The translations under genes and the position numbers were made by a program. Below are positions 17,432 through 26,139 of a DNA stretch of 64,000 nt, one piece after another. The stretch is from Flavobacteriia bacterium (GTDB lineage Bacteria; Bacteroidota; Bacteroidia; Flavobacteriales; Weeksellaceae): NCBI GenBank assembly GCA_015999765.1, contig JAECQR010000001.1, positions 62,001 to 126,000 on the forward strand. Direction: 5' to 3'. Under the pieces are notes generated by a model. The model made no database searches and was not told where the DNA came from. It saw nothing but the letters and a program-made list of their open reading frames with translations. The stretch's first letter is position 1, and the number at the start of each line of letters is the position of its first letter.

Positions 17432-18580
17432 ATGAAAATCGGAATTCTCTGTTACCCTACCTACGGCGGAAGTGGCATCGTTGCTACAGAATTAGGCATG
17501 TCGCTCGCCAACAAAGGTTACGAAGTACATTTTATTAGCTCCAATCTTCCTGCAAGGCTGGACATTACCAATCCCAATATTTTTTTCCACAAAGTAAACG
17601 TTCAGACTTATCCTCTTTTTCAGTACCAGCCGTATGATATCGCACTTTCTTCGATGATTTACCGCGTTGTGAATCTCTATAAACTCGATTTACTGCATGC
17701 GCATTACGCGATTCCTTACGCCTACGCAGCCTTTACTGCAAAACAAATGTTGAAGGAAGAAGGCAGAGATATTCCGCTGGTTACTACTCTTCACGGCACA
17801 GATATCACGCTGGTTGGGCAGCATCCCAGTTACAAACATGCGGTAGAATTCTCTATCAATCAGTCAGATACAATTACTTCCGTTTCGGAAAGTTTAAAAA
17901 AAGACACGCTCCAACTTTTCAATATTAAAAAAGAAATCAAGGTCATTACCAATTTTATTGATAATTCTGAGTTTGATGAATGTACCGACTGCAGCAGAAG
18001 TCAGTTTGCGACGGATGACGAAAAAATTCTCATTCATGTATCCAATCTGCGTCCCGTGAAACGGATCGAAGATGTTTTGCAAATTTTTAAAGACGTGGAA
18101 AAACACGTTAAATCCAAACTCATTATTATCGGCGAAGGTCCGGATATGGAGAAAGTAAACGAATTCCTCGAAGAGAATCCCGACTTAATCAATAAAATCA
18201 GGCTTTTAGGAAAGGTGAACGACCTGTACAGGATTCTGCAGCTTTCCGATGTGTTTTTGCTCCCTTCTGAGCAGGAAAGTTTTGGTTTGGCGGCGCTTGA
18301 AGCCATGGCTGCACACACGCCTGTCATCAGTTCAAACGCAGGAGGAATTCCGGAGGTAAATATTCAGGGAGAAACAGGATTTCTAGCTGAAATTGGCAAT
18401 GTAAAAGCGATGAGTAACTACGCGATAAAACTCTTAAGCAACGAAGATCTGCTTGCAGAAATGAAAACAAACGCAAAGAAACAGGCCATCAGATTCGACC
18501 TTAAAAATATTTTGCCGCTTTATGAACAGATGTACGAGGAAACGCTGAAGAATTTCAAGAATCCGGCCCTGATTCCATAA
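17432..18580 (+). CDS. bshA: BshA, N-acetyl-alpha-D-glucosaminyl L-malate synthase
   Basis: 382 residues, GT4 family. The N-terminus MKIGILCYPTYGGSGIVATELG and the segment LHAHYAIPYAYAAF are characteristic of BshA, and the C-terminal half has the GT4 donor site SEQESFGLAALEAMA (E-x7-E). It transfers GlcNAc from UDP-GlcNAc to L-malate, the first step in bacillithiol synthesis. The next enzyme, bshB1, is at 28.5-29.2 kb on the other strand; bshC is not in the window. Confidence 0.93.
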   Translation: MKIGILCYPTYGGSGIVATELGMSLANKGYEVHFISSNLPARLDITNPNIFFHKVNVQTYPLFQYQPYDIALSSMIYRVVNLYKLDLLHAHYAIPYAYAAFTAKQMLKEEGRDIPLVTTLHGTDITLVGQHPSYKHAVEFSINQSDTITSVSESLKKDTLQLFNIKKEIKVITNFIDNSEFDECTDCSRSQFATDDEKILIHVSNLRPVKRIEDVLQIFKDVEKHVKSKLIIIGEGPDMEKVNEFLEENPDLINKIRLLGKVNDLYRILQLSDVFLLPSEQESFGLAALEAMAAHTPVISSNAGGIPEVNIQGETGFLAEIGNVKAMSNYAIKLLSNEDLLAEMKTNAKKQAIRFDLKNILPLYEQMYEETLKNFKNPALIP

Positions 18581-18609
18581 CAGAAATTAATGTAACAACC
18601 CCTGCGAAG

Positions 18610-19878
18610 ATGAATGAGAAGCTCCTTCAATATCTTTGGAATTTCAAGATTTTCACGAGTTTTGATTTTAAAGATGTGGAAGGAAACAATCTGGAAATTC
18701 TGGACTTTGGAAAGTGGAATTTCGACTCCGGCCCTGATTTTCTTTTTGGCAAAATAAAATTCAATGAGCTGATATTAGCAGGAAATATCGAACTGCACGT
18801 AAAATCTTCCGATTACATTTTTCATCAGCATTCCGGAAATCCCGAATTTGAAAATTTAATTTTACATGCAGTGTTCTATCACGATGTCGATGTTGATGAA
18901 CTTAAAGATAAAAATATTCCCACGCTCGAACTGAAAAATTATATCGATGAAACCTTGCTCAGGAACTATGATTCCATGCTCAGAAACCACCAGTTTATTC
19001 CCTGCGAAAATCTGTTCAGACCCGACGCAGTTCCTTTTTATTTTCCTGAAGAAACGCTGCTGAAAAAACTGGATCAAAAGTCTCTTGAAATCGAAAAAGC
19101 CTTACACTTCAACAAAAACAACTACGAAGCTGTCCTTTTTCAGCATTTAGCTTACGCATTTGGGTTGAAGGTGAATGCAGAAATTTTCCGCCAACTTGCA
19201 GAAAGTCTTGATTTTTCGGTGGTGAATAAGATCCGGCAGAATCAAATTCAACTCGAAGCCCTGTTCTTGGGCATCTGCGGTTGGTTGCAAAAGCCAGAGG
19301 ACGAACAGATGCAAATCTGGAAAAGAGAATTTGATTTTCTCAATGCAAAATTCCAGCTGCCTGCTATAAAAATTACCCCTAAGTTTTCGAAACTCCGGCC
19401 GCCAAATTTCCCCACGATAAGGCTTTCCCAGTTTGCATCGCTGTATCACTTGAATCAAAACCTTTTTTCAAAACTTATCCTTGCTAAAAAAATTGATGAG
19501 ATAAGGGGAATTTTTGCCGGAGTTAAGGCCAGCGATTACTGGAACAACCGCTTTAATTTCCGAAAAATATCACCGGTGGAAGGCGAAAAATATCTTACAG
19601 AAGATTTCATAAATTTAATTCTGATCAATGCGGTGCTGCCGTTTAAATATGCTTATCACAAAAATTCAGATGAAGATATAAACGATGAAATTCTCGATTT
19701 TTACCGCAAAATTCCCCCTGAAAAAAATACTGTGACAGAAGGCTGGAAATTATTGGGATTAGAAATCAGTAATTCGGGGGAAAGTCAGGCTTTTATCTTT
19801 CACTATAAAAATTTCTGCGAAACCAAGAACTGCCTGAACTGTGGGATTGGCTTTCAGCTTTTAAGAGTGAAAGAATAA
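18610..19878 (+). CDS. DUF2851 family protein
   Basis: 422 residues, no signal peptide. N-terminal MNEKLLQYLWNFKIF and the segments FDSGPDFLFGKIKF, GNIELHVKSSDYIFHQH and the C-terminal Cys-containing end CETKNCLNCGIGFQLL match the DUF2851 family of Bacteroidota. The central part resembles a nuclease-like beta layout, but I have no firm function. It lies 29 bp after bshA, so probably in the same transcript. Confidence 0.85.
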   Translation: MNEKLLQYLWNFKIFTSFDFKDVEGNNLEILDFGKWNFDSGPDFLFGKIKFNELILAGNIELHVKSSDYIFHQHSGNPEFENLILHAVFYHDVDVDELKDKNIPTLELKNYIDETLLRNYDSMLRNHQFIPCENLFRPDAVPFYFPEETLLKKLDQKSLEIEKALHFNKNNYEAVLFQHLAYAFGLKVNAEIFRQLAESLDFSVVNKIRQNQIQLEALFLGICGWLQKPEDEQMQIWKREFDFLNAKFQLPAIKITPKFSKLRPPNFPTIRLSQFASLYHLNQNLFSKLILAKKIDEIRGIFAGVKASDYWNNRFNFRKISPVEGEKYLTEDFINLILINAVLPFKYAYHKNSDEDINDEILDFYRKIPPEKNTVTEGWKLLGLEISNSGESQAFIFHYKNFCETKNCLNCGIGFQLLRVKE

Positions 19879-19932
19879 CCTAGGTCTGACATAATTCACT
19901 CTTTTATTGTCTCTTTTTGAAGTTATAAGCAC

Positions 19933-19940
19933 TAAATTTG
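19933..19940 (+). promoter_or_regulatory. -7 box (TAAATTTG) of the transporter gene
   Basis: Perfect match to TAnnTTTG; a possible -33 TTG is at 19907-19909 (spacer 23). The TTG at 19938, which could be read as a start codon, is part of this box, so the true start is the ATG at 19956. Confidence 0.55.
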
Positions 19941-19955
19941 ATTAAAATTCAAGAC

Positions 19956-21644
19956 ATGTTTGATTGGTTAAAAGCATTACTACTTCCTGTTGAAAACCCT
20001 ACTGTAACTCAATCCATCGTTGTAATTATGTTAGCGGTGGGATCGGGAATTTTCTTTGGCAGGTTAAAACTCGGCAAGATTACCTTTGGTGTTTCGGCCG
20101 TGATGTTTACGGGACTAATTTTGGGGCATTTCGGCTATCGCATTGATCATGGAATTCTAAACTTCATCCGTGATTTCGGTTTGATACTTTTCGTATACGG
20201 TATTGGTTTACAAGTGGGGCCATCTTTTTTTTCATCATTTCGCAATGAAGGTTTAAAGTTTAATATTTTAGCGGTTTCAACTGTACTGTTTGGCGGGGTA
20301 ATTACGATTATTCTGTACCATTTGACGGGTTTGAAAATGGAAGATCTGGTGGGAATCATGAGCGGTTCTGTGACAAATACACCGGGTTTGGGCGCAGCAA
20401 AAAATACGATCGAAGAAATAAAGGCGTCATTTCCCGACCGTGCCTTTAATGACCCAACCATCGGGTATGCCATCACCTATCCGTTAGGCGTTTTCGGAAT
20501 CATCGGAACGATTATCCTATCGAAAATTCTGCTTAAAATTCATCCGGAAACGGAGATGCGTAAATTCCGCATGTCGAAAATTAACAGTGAACTTCCGCTG
20601 ATTCACAAAAAAATGAGGGTTACGAATCCTGAATTTTTCGGAAAAACAATACACCAGTCGATCAAAGATTTCGGGCATGATATTGTGATTTCGCGGCTTA
20701 AACACAGTGGTAGCGAAGCGGTAAAGTCCCCTACCTCAGACATGCATCTGAGAGACCGCGACGTGCTCATGCTGGTGGGATTGGAGAAAGATGTTGATGA
20801 TTTTATTGCCTTAGTTGGCAGGCCATCCAGTGATCTTTTCATCGAATCCGATTCTGACATTCACAATAAAAACATTTTCGTTACCAAGCCTTCGGTGATT
20901 CATAAAAAACTTTCCGAACTTGATCTTTACAACACCTATGATTTAAAGGTAACGCGCGTGTTCCGTGCAGGGCGGGAAATTCTTCCGCGACCTTCGCTTG
21001 AACTGTTTTATGGTGATAAATTAAGGGTTATCGGTTCTAAAGAAGCGATTGAAGAAGTAGAAAAAATTATAGGAAATTCAGAAAAAAAACTTCTGGAACC
21101 TGATTTTCTTTCGCTTTTCGGCGGTTTGTTGCTGGGAGTGATTTTAGGTTCAATTCCGATTGCAATTCCCAGTCTCCCGGTTCCGATAAAATTAGGATTT
21201 GCAGCCGGACCACTGATTGTCGCCCTGCTGATTTCCAGATATGGCGGAATCTCTTTCATACATTCCTATATCAATAACGGCGCAATTTATTTCATGAAAG
21301 ATTTGGGGATTTGCCTGTTTTTCGCCGCGGTGGGAATTCATGCAGGTGATGGTTTCTACGATAATTTTGTGAAATACAATGGCTGGAACTGGCTGTTGTT
21401 CGGTTCTGCAATCACCTTTATTCCTTTAATCGTGATGGTAATTGTGGGAAGATTCTTTATGAAAATAAATTTCCTTCAGCTTGCCGGAATTATGAGCGGA
21501 AGCTATACAGATCCCGCTGCGTTGTCCTTCAGTACCAATTATTTGGATTCTGATGTGCCGATCCAAAGTTATGCGCAGGTTTATCCGCTGGTAACAATTT
21601 TCAGAATTTTTGTGGCAAGTCTGCTGATCCTGATCTTTGCCTAA
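19956..21644 (+). CDS. YidE/YbjL-type putative transporter (AspT/AAE family) with two RCK-C domains
   Basis: 562 residues from ATG 19956. Two membrane blocks (about residues 20-190 and 385-560), each with the conserved GIMSG motif (GIMSGSVTNTPGLGAA; GIMSGSYTDPAALSF), flank a soluble part with two TrkA-C-like domains (about 200-375; LRDRDVLMLVG and LFYGDKLRVIG). This is the AspT-AlT exchanger architecture of the aspartate:alanine antiporter superfamily; the substrate here is unknown. The ATG is chosen because the upstream TTG lies in a -7 promoter box. A sensor kinase gene follows. Confidence 0.87.
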   Translation: MFDWLKALLLPVENPTVTQSIVVIMLAVGSGIFFGRLKLGKITFGVSAVMFTGLILGHFGYRIDHGILNFIRDFGLILFVYGIGLQVGPSFFSSFRNEGLKFNILAVSTVLFGGVITIILYHLTGLKMEDLVGIMSGSVTNTPGLGAAKNTIEEIKASFPDRAFNDPTIGYAITYPLGVFGIIGTIILSKILLKIHPETEMRKFRMSKINSELPLIHKKMRVTNPEFFGKTIHQSIKDFGHDIVISRLKHSGSEAVKSPTSDMHLRDRDVLMLVGLEKDVDDFIALVGRPSSDLFIESDSDIHNKNIFVTKPSVIHKKLSELDLYNTYDLKVTRVFRAGREILPRPSLELFYGDKLRVIGSKEAIEEVEKIIGNSEKKLLEPDFLSLFGGLLLGVILGSIPIAIPSLPVPIKLGFAAGPLIVALLISRYGGISFIHSYINNGAIYFMKDLGICLFFAAVGIHAGDGFYDNFVKYNGWNWLLFGSAITFIPLIVMVIVGRFFMKINFLQLAGIMSGSYTDPAALSFSTNYLDSDVPIQSYAQVYPLVTIFRIFVASLLILIFA

Positions 21645-21672
21645 AATTTTTTTATATTTAAGAAAAAAATCC

Positions 21673-23331
21673 TTGAAGTTTCAATTTGTCCTTCTGCTCG
21701 TTATCCTGTTTTCCTGTAAAGAGAATAAATCGCTTCCTGCGGCCAGCAATACTAATGCTTATTACGAAAAGGCATGGTTTCACATGGATCAGAATAACAA
21801 AGACAGCGCTTTCGCTTTTCTGAATAAGGCCAAAATTGAGTTTGCTAAAAACAAAGACAGTATCGGCATGGCAAAATGCATGCTGAATATGGCAATTATA
21901 CAGGCCGATTACGGAGATTTTATGGGAAGTCAGGAAAACGCGGTAGGTGCAGTTAAAATCTTCGAGAGAGCCAATGACAACGATTATCTTTCAACAAATT
22001 ACAACCTTCTGGGCACCAATGAGCAAAATCTTAAAAACTATGAAGTCGCTGTTTTATATCTGAAAGAAGCGGCATCAAAAACCAATATAAAGCCGGAACT
22101 CGAAATTATTCAAAATAATCTGGCGATCACGTATGCTAAACAAAAGCAATATGATTCTGCACTTGCCATCTTTCAAAACTTACTGAAAGAAAATGCAAAG
22201 AATGCAATGATTATCGACAATTCCGCATTTATAAAATGGAAGAAAGACAGCAGTTATAACGCGGAACCGGAAATGCTTGCTGCCTTAAAAATCCGCGAAA
22301 AAGCAGGTCAGCTATTAGGCCAAAATGCGAGTCATGCTCACCTTTCTGATTATTTCAGTAAAAAAAATCCGGCCCTTGCACTTTATCATGCACGGCAGAT
22401 GTATCAGGTTGCATTAAAAGCAAAAAGTCCACCTGATCAACTTGAGGCACTTCAAAAACTGATCAGTTTAGGAAACGGCGAGAATGCAAAACAATATTTT
22501 AAAATCTACCGGAAAGTTGATGACAGCCTGCAAACTGAGAGAAATAAGGTGAAAAACCAGTTTGCCATGATCAGATATGATTCTGAGAAAAACCGGGCTG
22601 CTTTCCTTAAGGCGCAGGCTGAAAATTCTGAAAAAAATTATCATATTCTTCAACAGTACATCGCTTTGGGTATTGCCGTTTGTACAATAATCAGTGGCGT
22701 ATTCTGGTACAGACGGCGTAAAAAAAGAGTTGAACAGGAAAACCAACTAAAAATTAAAAAAACAGAACTTAAATATTCCAAGAAAGTACACGATGTAGTC
22801 GCAAACGGAGTATATCAGGTAATGACCGAAGTTGAAAATCAGGAAAATCTCGATAAAGAGGCCCTGCTCGACAAGCTTGAAATCATTTATGAAAAATCCC
22901 GCGACATTTCTTATGATGGCACAATGAAAAGTAATGAAGAAAATTATTCAGAGAAAATTGCCCATCTGCTGCAATCCTTTTCATCTTCACATACGCAGAT
23001 CATTATCATTGGCAACCACGAAACTGTTTGGGAAGCCCTTTCGCAACCTTTAAAAGAAGGATTAATTATTGTGCTGCAGGAACTTCTCGTCAACATGAAA
23101 AAACGCAGTTCGGCGCAGAAAGTATCGCTCAGGTTTGAAAAAGACAATGATTTAATCTGCATTTTTTACTTTGATGATGGCGTTGGATTGCCAAAAAATA
23201 ATTTTAATTTAAAAAATGGTCTTCAGAATACGGTAAACCGTATTTCTTCTTTCAATGGTATTGTTACTTTTGACACTGAAACAGAGAAGGGAACTAAAAT
23301 CAATATTCAGCTTCCTTTTGATAAAAAGTAA
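21673..23331 (+). CDS. Membrane-anchored TPR sensor histidine kinase
   Basis: About 552 residues: lipoprotein-like signal (VLLLVILFSC), TPR repeats (about 30-200), a membrane helix (YIALGIAVCTIISGVFWYRR, about 335-355), then a kinase core. A HisKA_3-like H-box has KKVHDVVANGVYQ (His ~373), and the HATPase region shows ELLVNMKKRS (N box), DDGVGLP (G1) and GLQNTVNRI (G2). It senses an unknown signal through the periplasmic TPR part. Two TTG starts are possible, 21637 (overlapping the transporter end) and 21673; the latter gives the compact signal peptide and is preferred. The response regulator starts 4 bp downstream but is broken. Confidence 0.88.
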   Translation: MKFQFVLLLVILFSCKENKSLPAASNTNAYYEKAWFHMDQNNKDSAFAFLNKAKIEFAKNKDSIGMAKCMLNMAIIQADYGDFMGSQENAVGAVKIFERANDNDYLSTNYNLLGTNEQNLKNYEVAVLYLKEAASKTNIKPELEIIQNNLAITYAKQKQYDSALAIFQNLLKENAKNAMIIDNSAFIKWKKDSSYNAEPEMLAALKIREKAGQLLGQNASHAHLSDYFSKKNPALALYHARQMYQVALKAKSPPDQLEALQKLISLGNGENAKQYFKIYRKVDDSLQTERNKVKNQFAMIRYDSEKNRAAFLKAQAENSEKNYHILQQYIALGIAVCTIISGVFWYRRRKKRVEQENQLKIKKTELKYSKKVHDVVANGVYQVMTEVENQENLDKEALLDKLEIIYEKSRDISYDGTMKSNEENYSEKIAHLLQSFSSSHTQIIIIGNHETVWEALSQPLKEGLIIVLQELLVNMKKRSSAQKVSLRFEKDNDLICIFYFDDGVGLPKNNFNLKNGLQNTVNRISSFNGIVTFDTETEKGTKINIQLPFDKK

Positions 23332-23335
23332 CGAC

Positions 23336-23998
23336 ATGTTTAAGAAAGTACTTATTGCAGAAGATCATGAGAGTTCTGGTATTTCCGTATTGAAAACGCT
23401 GATTGATTTAGAAATTACCGATACGCATTTTGTTTATTACTGCGACGATGCAATGGAGAGAGTAAAACGAAGTGTGTTAGATAATACACCGTTCGACCTT
23501 CTTATTACCGATCTTTCATTCGATGAAGATCACAGGCCGCAGACTATAAAAGATGGTGCACAGTTGGTTTCGGAAGTCAGGAAATTGCTGCCCGAAATAA
23601 AAACCCTGATTTTCTCTATTGAAAAGAAAGCCGGAAAAATCGACAGACTTTTCAAAGAATTTCATATCGACGGTTATGTGGGAAAAGGAAGAGGTGATGC
23701 AAGGGAACTTAAAAAAGCAATTTTGAGTTTGGACGAAAACAAAAAATATCTTTCCCTAGAAAACAAATACAACATCAGCAAGAATACAATCGAATTAAGT
23801 TCTACCGAACTTACGATACTTCAGCTTCTTTCCTAGGGAATATTACAGAAAAACATCCCGCAGCATCTGCAGGGAAAAGGGCTGAAATCAACCAGCTTAA
23901 GTTTTGTTGAAAAAACAATCAGTTCTTTAAAAGATACTTTCAGGGCAAACAGTTCCGAACATCTTATTGCCCAATGCAAGGATTTGGGCATCATTTAA
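23336..23998 (+). pseudogene. LuxR/NarL-type response regulator interrupted by an in-frame TAG
   Basis: The ATG at 23336 begins a receiver domain (MFKKVLIAEDHE; phospho-acceptor Asp59 in LLITDLSF; Lys105 region GYVGKGRGD). Codon 167 is TAG (23834-23836), right where the HTH domain begins (ELTILQLLS). The same frame then runs open for 53 codons (GILQKNIPQHLQGKG... to TAA 23996-23998), giving a normal 220-codon NarL-type regulator if the TAG were, for example, CAG (Gln). As written the product lacks its DNA-binding domain. It is 4 bp after its partner kinase, which is intact. Alternatives: real nonsense mutation, sequencing error, or readthrough. Confidence 0.85.
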
Positions 23999-24107
23999 AC
24001 AATATTTAATATGAAAAGCAGTGGTTTTACGGTTTTCCGTATGGTTTACGTGTCTAAACGTGTTATTTTTGGGCAGTTGTTATTACACAAATTTACGAGG
24101 AAGTTTA

Positions 24108-24160
24108 CCGGAAGAAGCATTTTCCATATAAAAACACAAATTTCTATATTCTTCTTCCGG
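24108..24160. repeat. 10-bp inverted repeat with 33-nt loop
   Basis: ccggaagaag (24108-24117) and cttcttccgg (24151-24160) are perfect inverses in the 234-bp gap between the broken response regulator and yajC. No T-run follows directly. It might form an RNA hairpin at the 3' end of the kinase-regulator mRNA. Confidence 0.45.
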
Positions 24161-24184
24161 CCTTCTACTTTTTAAGGCAGGAAA

Positions 24185-24216
24185 AAAAAGAGCAACCAAA
24201 AATGGCTGCTCTTTTT
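24185..24216 (-). terminator. Terminator of nusB-DUF1573-yajC (bidirectional capacity)
   Basis: Stem aaaaagagca (24185-24194) / tgctcttttt (24207-24216) with A-run on the left and T-run on the right, 17 bp beyond the yajC stop. Confidence 0.8.
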
Positions 24217-24232
24217 ATCTGTATATAAAAAT

Positions 24233-24562
24233 TTACTTCTTATCGTCCGGCGCAGAATCAGGGAAACGCTGTTGCGTGAATTCTCTGGAAATAGCCGCTT
24301 TCTCGAACTTTAATTTACCCGAAAGTGTTTCAATCACTACTCCATCATCCTGGATCTGCGCAATTCTGCCGTGCATTCCGGAGGTGGTTACTACCCTGCT
24401 CCCAACTTTCAGGGTTTCCTGAAAACCTTTTTCCTGCTTGGCCTTTCTCATCTGCGGGCGAATCATCAGAAAATAAAATCCAACGAACATTAGGCCCATC
24501 ATAATCATTGTTGGCATCATAGAACCTTCCGGTTGCGCAGCCTGTAAAAATATAGCTATCAT
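24233..24562 (-). CDS. yajC: YajC, Sec translocon auxiliary subunit
   Basis: 109 residues: a single N-terminal membrane helix (MMPTMIMMGLMFVGFYFLMI) followed by RPQMRKAKQ and the conserved cytoplasmic domain (LKVGSRVVTTSGMHGRI). This is the standard YajC layout. It associates with SecDF-YidC in protein export. It is the last gene of the nusB-DUF1573-yajC operon (19 bp after DUF1573) and ends at a terminator. Confidence 0.95.
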   Translation of the reverse strand: MIAIFLQAAQPEGSMMPTMIMMGLMFVGFYFLMIRPQMRKAKQEKGFQETLKVGSRVVTTSGMHGRIAQIQDDGVVIETLSGKLKFEKAAISREFTQQRFPDSAPDDKK

Positions 24563-24581
24563 ATTAATTTAATTTAAATAA

Positions 24582-25064
24582 TTATGGCTGAATATCTGCC
24601 GAGAAACTAATCACGATAGGTGATTTTTCTACGTTGGCATACACCTCAGCCTGCTTGCTTACCAATCCGTCGAAACTAGCAGAATCGAACTTAAGGGTAA
24701 TTTTACCTTTTTGTCCAGGAAGAATTGGCTCTTTGGTATAATCCGGAACGGTACATCCACAAGCAGGTTTCACTTCAGAAATCACTAAAGGATTTGCTCC
24801 GGTATTGGTAACTTCGTATACGTGCTCTACTTTGTCACCTTTTTTAATTTTCCCAAAAGCAAAATTAGCTTCTGAGAGTGCAACAGTTGTTGCAGGACCC
24901 GTTTGTGCAGCAGGTGCTACCGGTGCAGCTTCCTGAGCTACCTCTGGAGCAGCTGCTGTTTGTGTAGTTTCCTCAACAACCAATTGATCAGCGGTCTGGT
25001 CTTTCTTGCAGCTTACTAAAGCGAGTGCCGCAACAAGCGGTAATAATTTCACTAAATTTTTCAT
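24582..25064 (-). CDS. DUF1573 domain lipoprotein
   Basis: 160 residues. Lipoprotein signal (LALVSC, Cys19), then an Ala/Pro/Glu-rich linker (about 35-60), then a DUF1573 domain with EHVYEVTNTGANPLVISEV, the PACGCTVP motif and PGQKGKITLKFDS. The domain is an immunoglobulin-like ASH/PapD-type fold common in Bacteroidota; its function is unknown. Cys-x-Cys in CGC is conserved in the family. It is between nusB (9 bp) and yajC (19 bp), an order I recall from related genomes. Confidence 0.88.
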   Translation of the reverse strand: MKNLVKLLPLVAALALVSCKKDQTADQLVVEETTQTAAAPEVAQEAAPVAPAAQTGPATTVALSEANFAFGKIKKGDKVEHVYEVTNTGANPLVISEVKPACGCTVPDYTKEPILPGQKGKITLKFDSASFDGLVSKQAEVYANVEKSPIVISFSADIQP

Positions 25065-25073
25065 AAATTCTTA

Positions 25074-25979
25074 CTAATTTCTATTAATATCTTTGGTATA
25101 CTTATCTAAAATTCCATTGATGAAAATGTTGGAACGGTCCGTAGAAAAGACTTTCGAAATCTCGATATACTCATTGATAATTACTCTGCCTGGCGTAAGC
25201 GGAAAATAATCGAGTTCGCAGATTGCGGTAACCAGGATGATTTTATCGATGAGAGAGATTCTTTCGATGTCCCAGTTTTCAAGTCTCCCTTCGAGCTTTT
25301 TCTCGGTTTCTTCCCAGTGGTTGAGGGTCTGTTTTAAAAGCCTTCCCGCAAATTCGCGGTCTTCTTCATCTTTAATCATCTTAATTAAAGTATGGCTGGG
25401 TTCATTCTCTTTAAAAAACCCAATCGTCTTCTGAATCATGGAATTTGAAATGTGAAAATCGTCAGCCCAACTTAACTCCTTACCTTCGATATAATCATGA
25501 AAATCTTCATTCTCTGCAATATATCTCAGAAATAATTTACCAATAAATTTCTGATCTTCTTCAAAAGAATTCCCTTCTTCTTTCATGAAATCCTGATAAC
25601 GCTTCCCCGCAGTCATGCGCTGGAAAGTCTTCACTAAGAGCTCATCGTGCAGATCCCATTTCAGCTCCTGATGTTTTGAGGTGAAAGAAAGCCTTTCGGT
25701 ATTCTCTTCAAGCATATTCAAAACCTTATTGTTGATGAATTTCTGGTTGGGATTTATATTGTCTTCGGTCTTGATGTATTTGTTTTTACCAATCTCAATC
25801 TGTCTTTCAGCCAGTGCTTTCAGCGCGACCAAAAAATTAAGCTGGTAGATGTAGAGATGATAGATTTTCTCAATCTGTAAAAACATGTTTTTCTCTAAAA
25901 CATCAGCTTTTACAGGGTTTTGGTAATATGAATATACCGATTCTACAACTTTTTCACGGATTTGTCTTCTTCCTAACAT
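25074..25979 (-). CDS. nusB: NusB, transcription antitermination factor (long Bacteroidota form)
   Basis: 301 residues, about twice the E. coli NusB length. The N-terminus MLGRRQIREKVVESVYSY and the C-terminal WDIERISLIDKIILVTAICELDYF...VIINEYIEISKVF are NusB motifs, with a family-specific insertion between them. NusB with NusE binds boxA of rRNA leader RNA. It is the first gene of an operon with DUF1573 and yajC and has a -7 box (26002-26009) upstream. Confidence 0.92.
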   Translation of the reverse strand: MLGRRQIREKVVESVYSYYQNPVKADVLEKNMFLQIEKIYHLYIYQLNFLVALKALAERQIEIGKNKYIKTEDNINPNQKFINNKVLNMLEENTERLSFTSKHQELKWDLHDELLVKTFQRMTAGKRYQDFMKEEGNSFEEDQKFIGKLFLRYIAENEDFHDYIEGKELSWADDFHISNSMIQKTIGFFKENEPSHTLIKMIKDEEDREFAGRLLKQTLNHWEETEKKLEGRLENWDIERISLIDKIILVTAICELDYFPLTPGRVIINEYIEISKVFSTDRSNIFINGILDKYTKDINRN

Positions 25980-26001
25980 TTCAAAGAGCTTTTTATGCGT
26001 G

Positions 26002-26009
26002 CAAAGATA
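26002..26009 (-). promoter_or_regulatory. Possible nusB promoter -7 box (TATCTTTG)
   Basis: TAnnTTTG on the minus strand 23 bp upstream of the nusB start; the nearest TTG on that strand (CAA at 26021) is only 11 nt away, so the -33 element is uncertain. Confidence 0.4.
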
Positions 26010-26084
26010 ACATTTTTTTGCAAACTGCTCTCCCGCTTGGCGTTTTGAATTTCAATAAAAATGCCCGATCAGTTTTCAATTTAT

Positions 26085-26092
26085 TACTTTTG
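26085..26092 (+). promoter_or_regulatory. Possible ABC transporter promoter -7 box (TACTTTTG)
   Basis: Perfect TAnnTTTG on the plus strand 48 bp before the ATG at 26140, divergent from the nusB box; no TTG at the right -33 distance. Confidence 0.45.
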
Positions 26093-26139
26093 CATCAGGA
26101 AAATTTTCCGCAAAAATTCAGAATGCCAAAAGCCAACTT

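Noticed and set aside
23255-23836. Response regulator starting at 23255
   Set aside because: The extension overlaps the kinase's catalytic end and has no receiver sequence; ATG 23336 begins the domain exactly.
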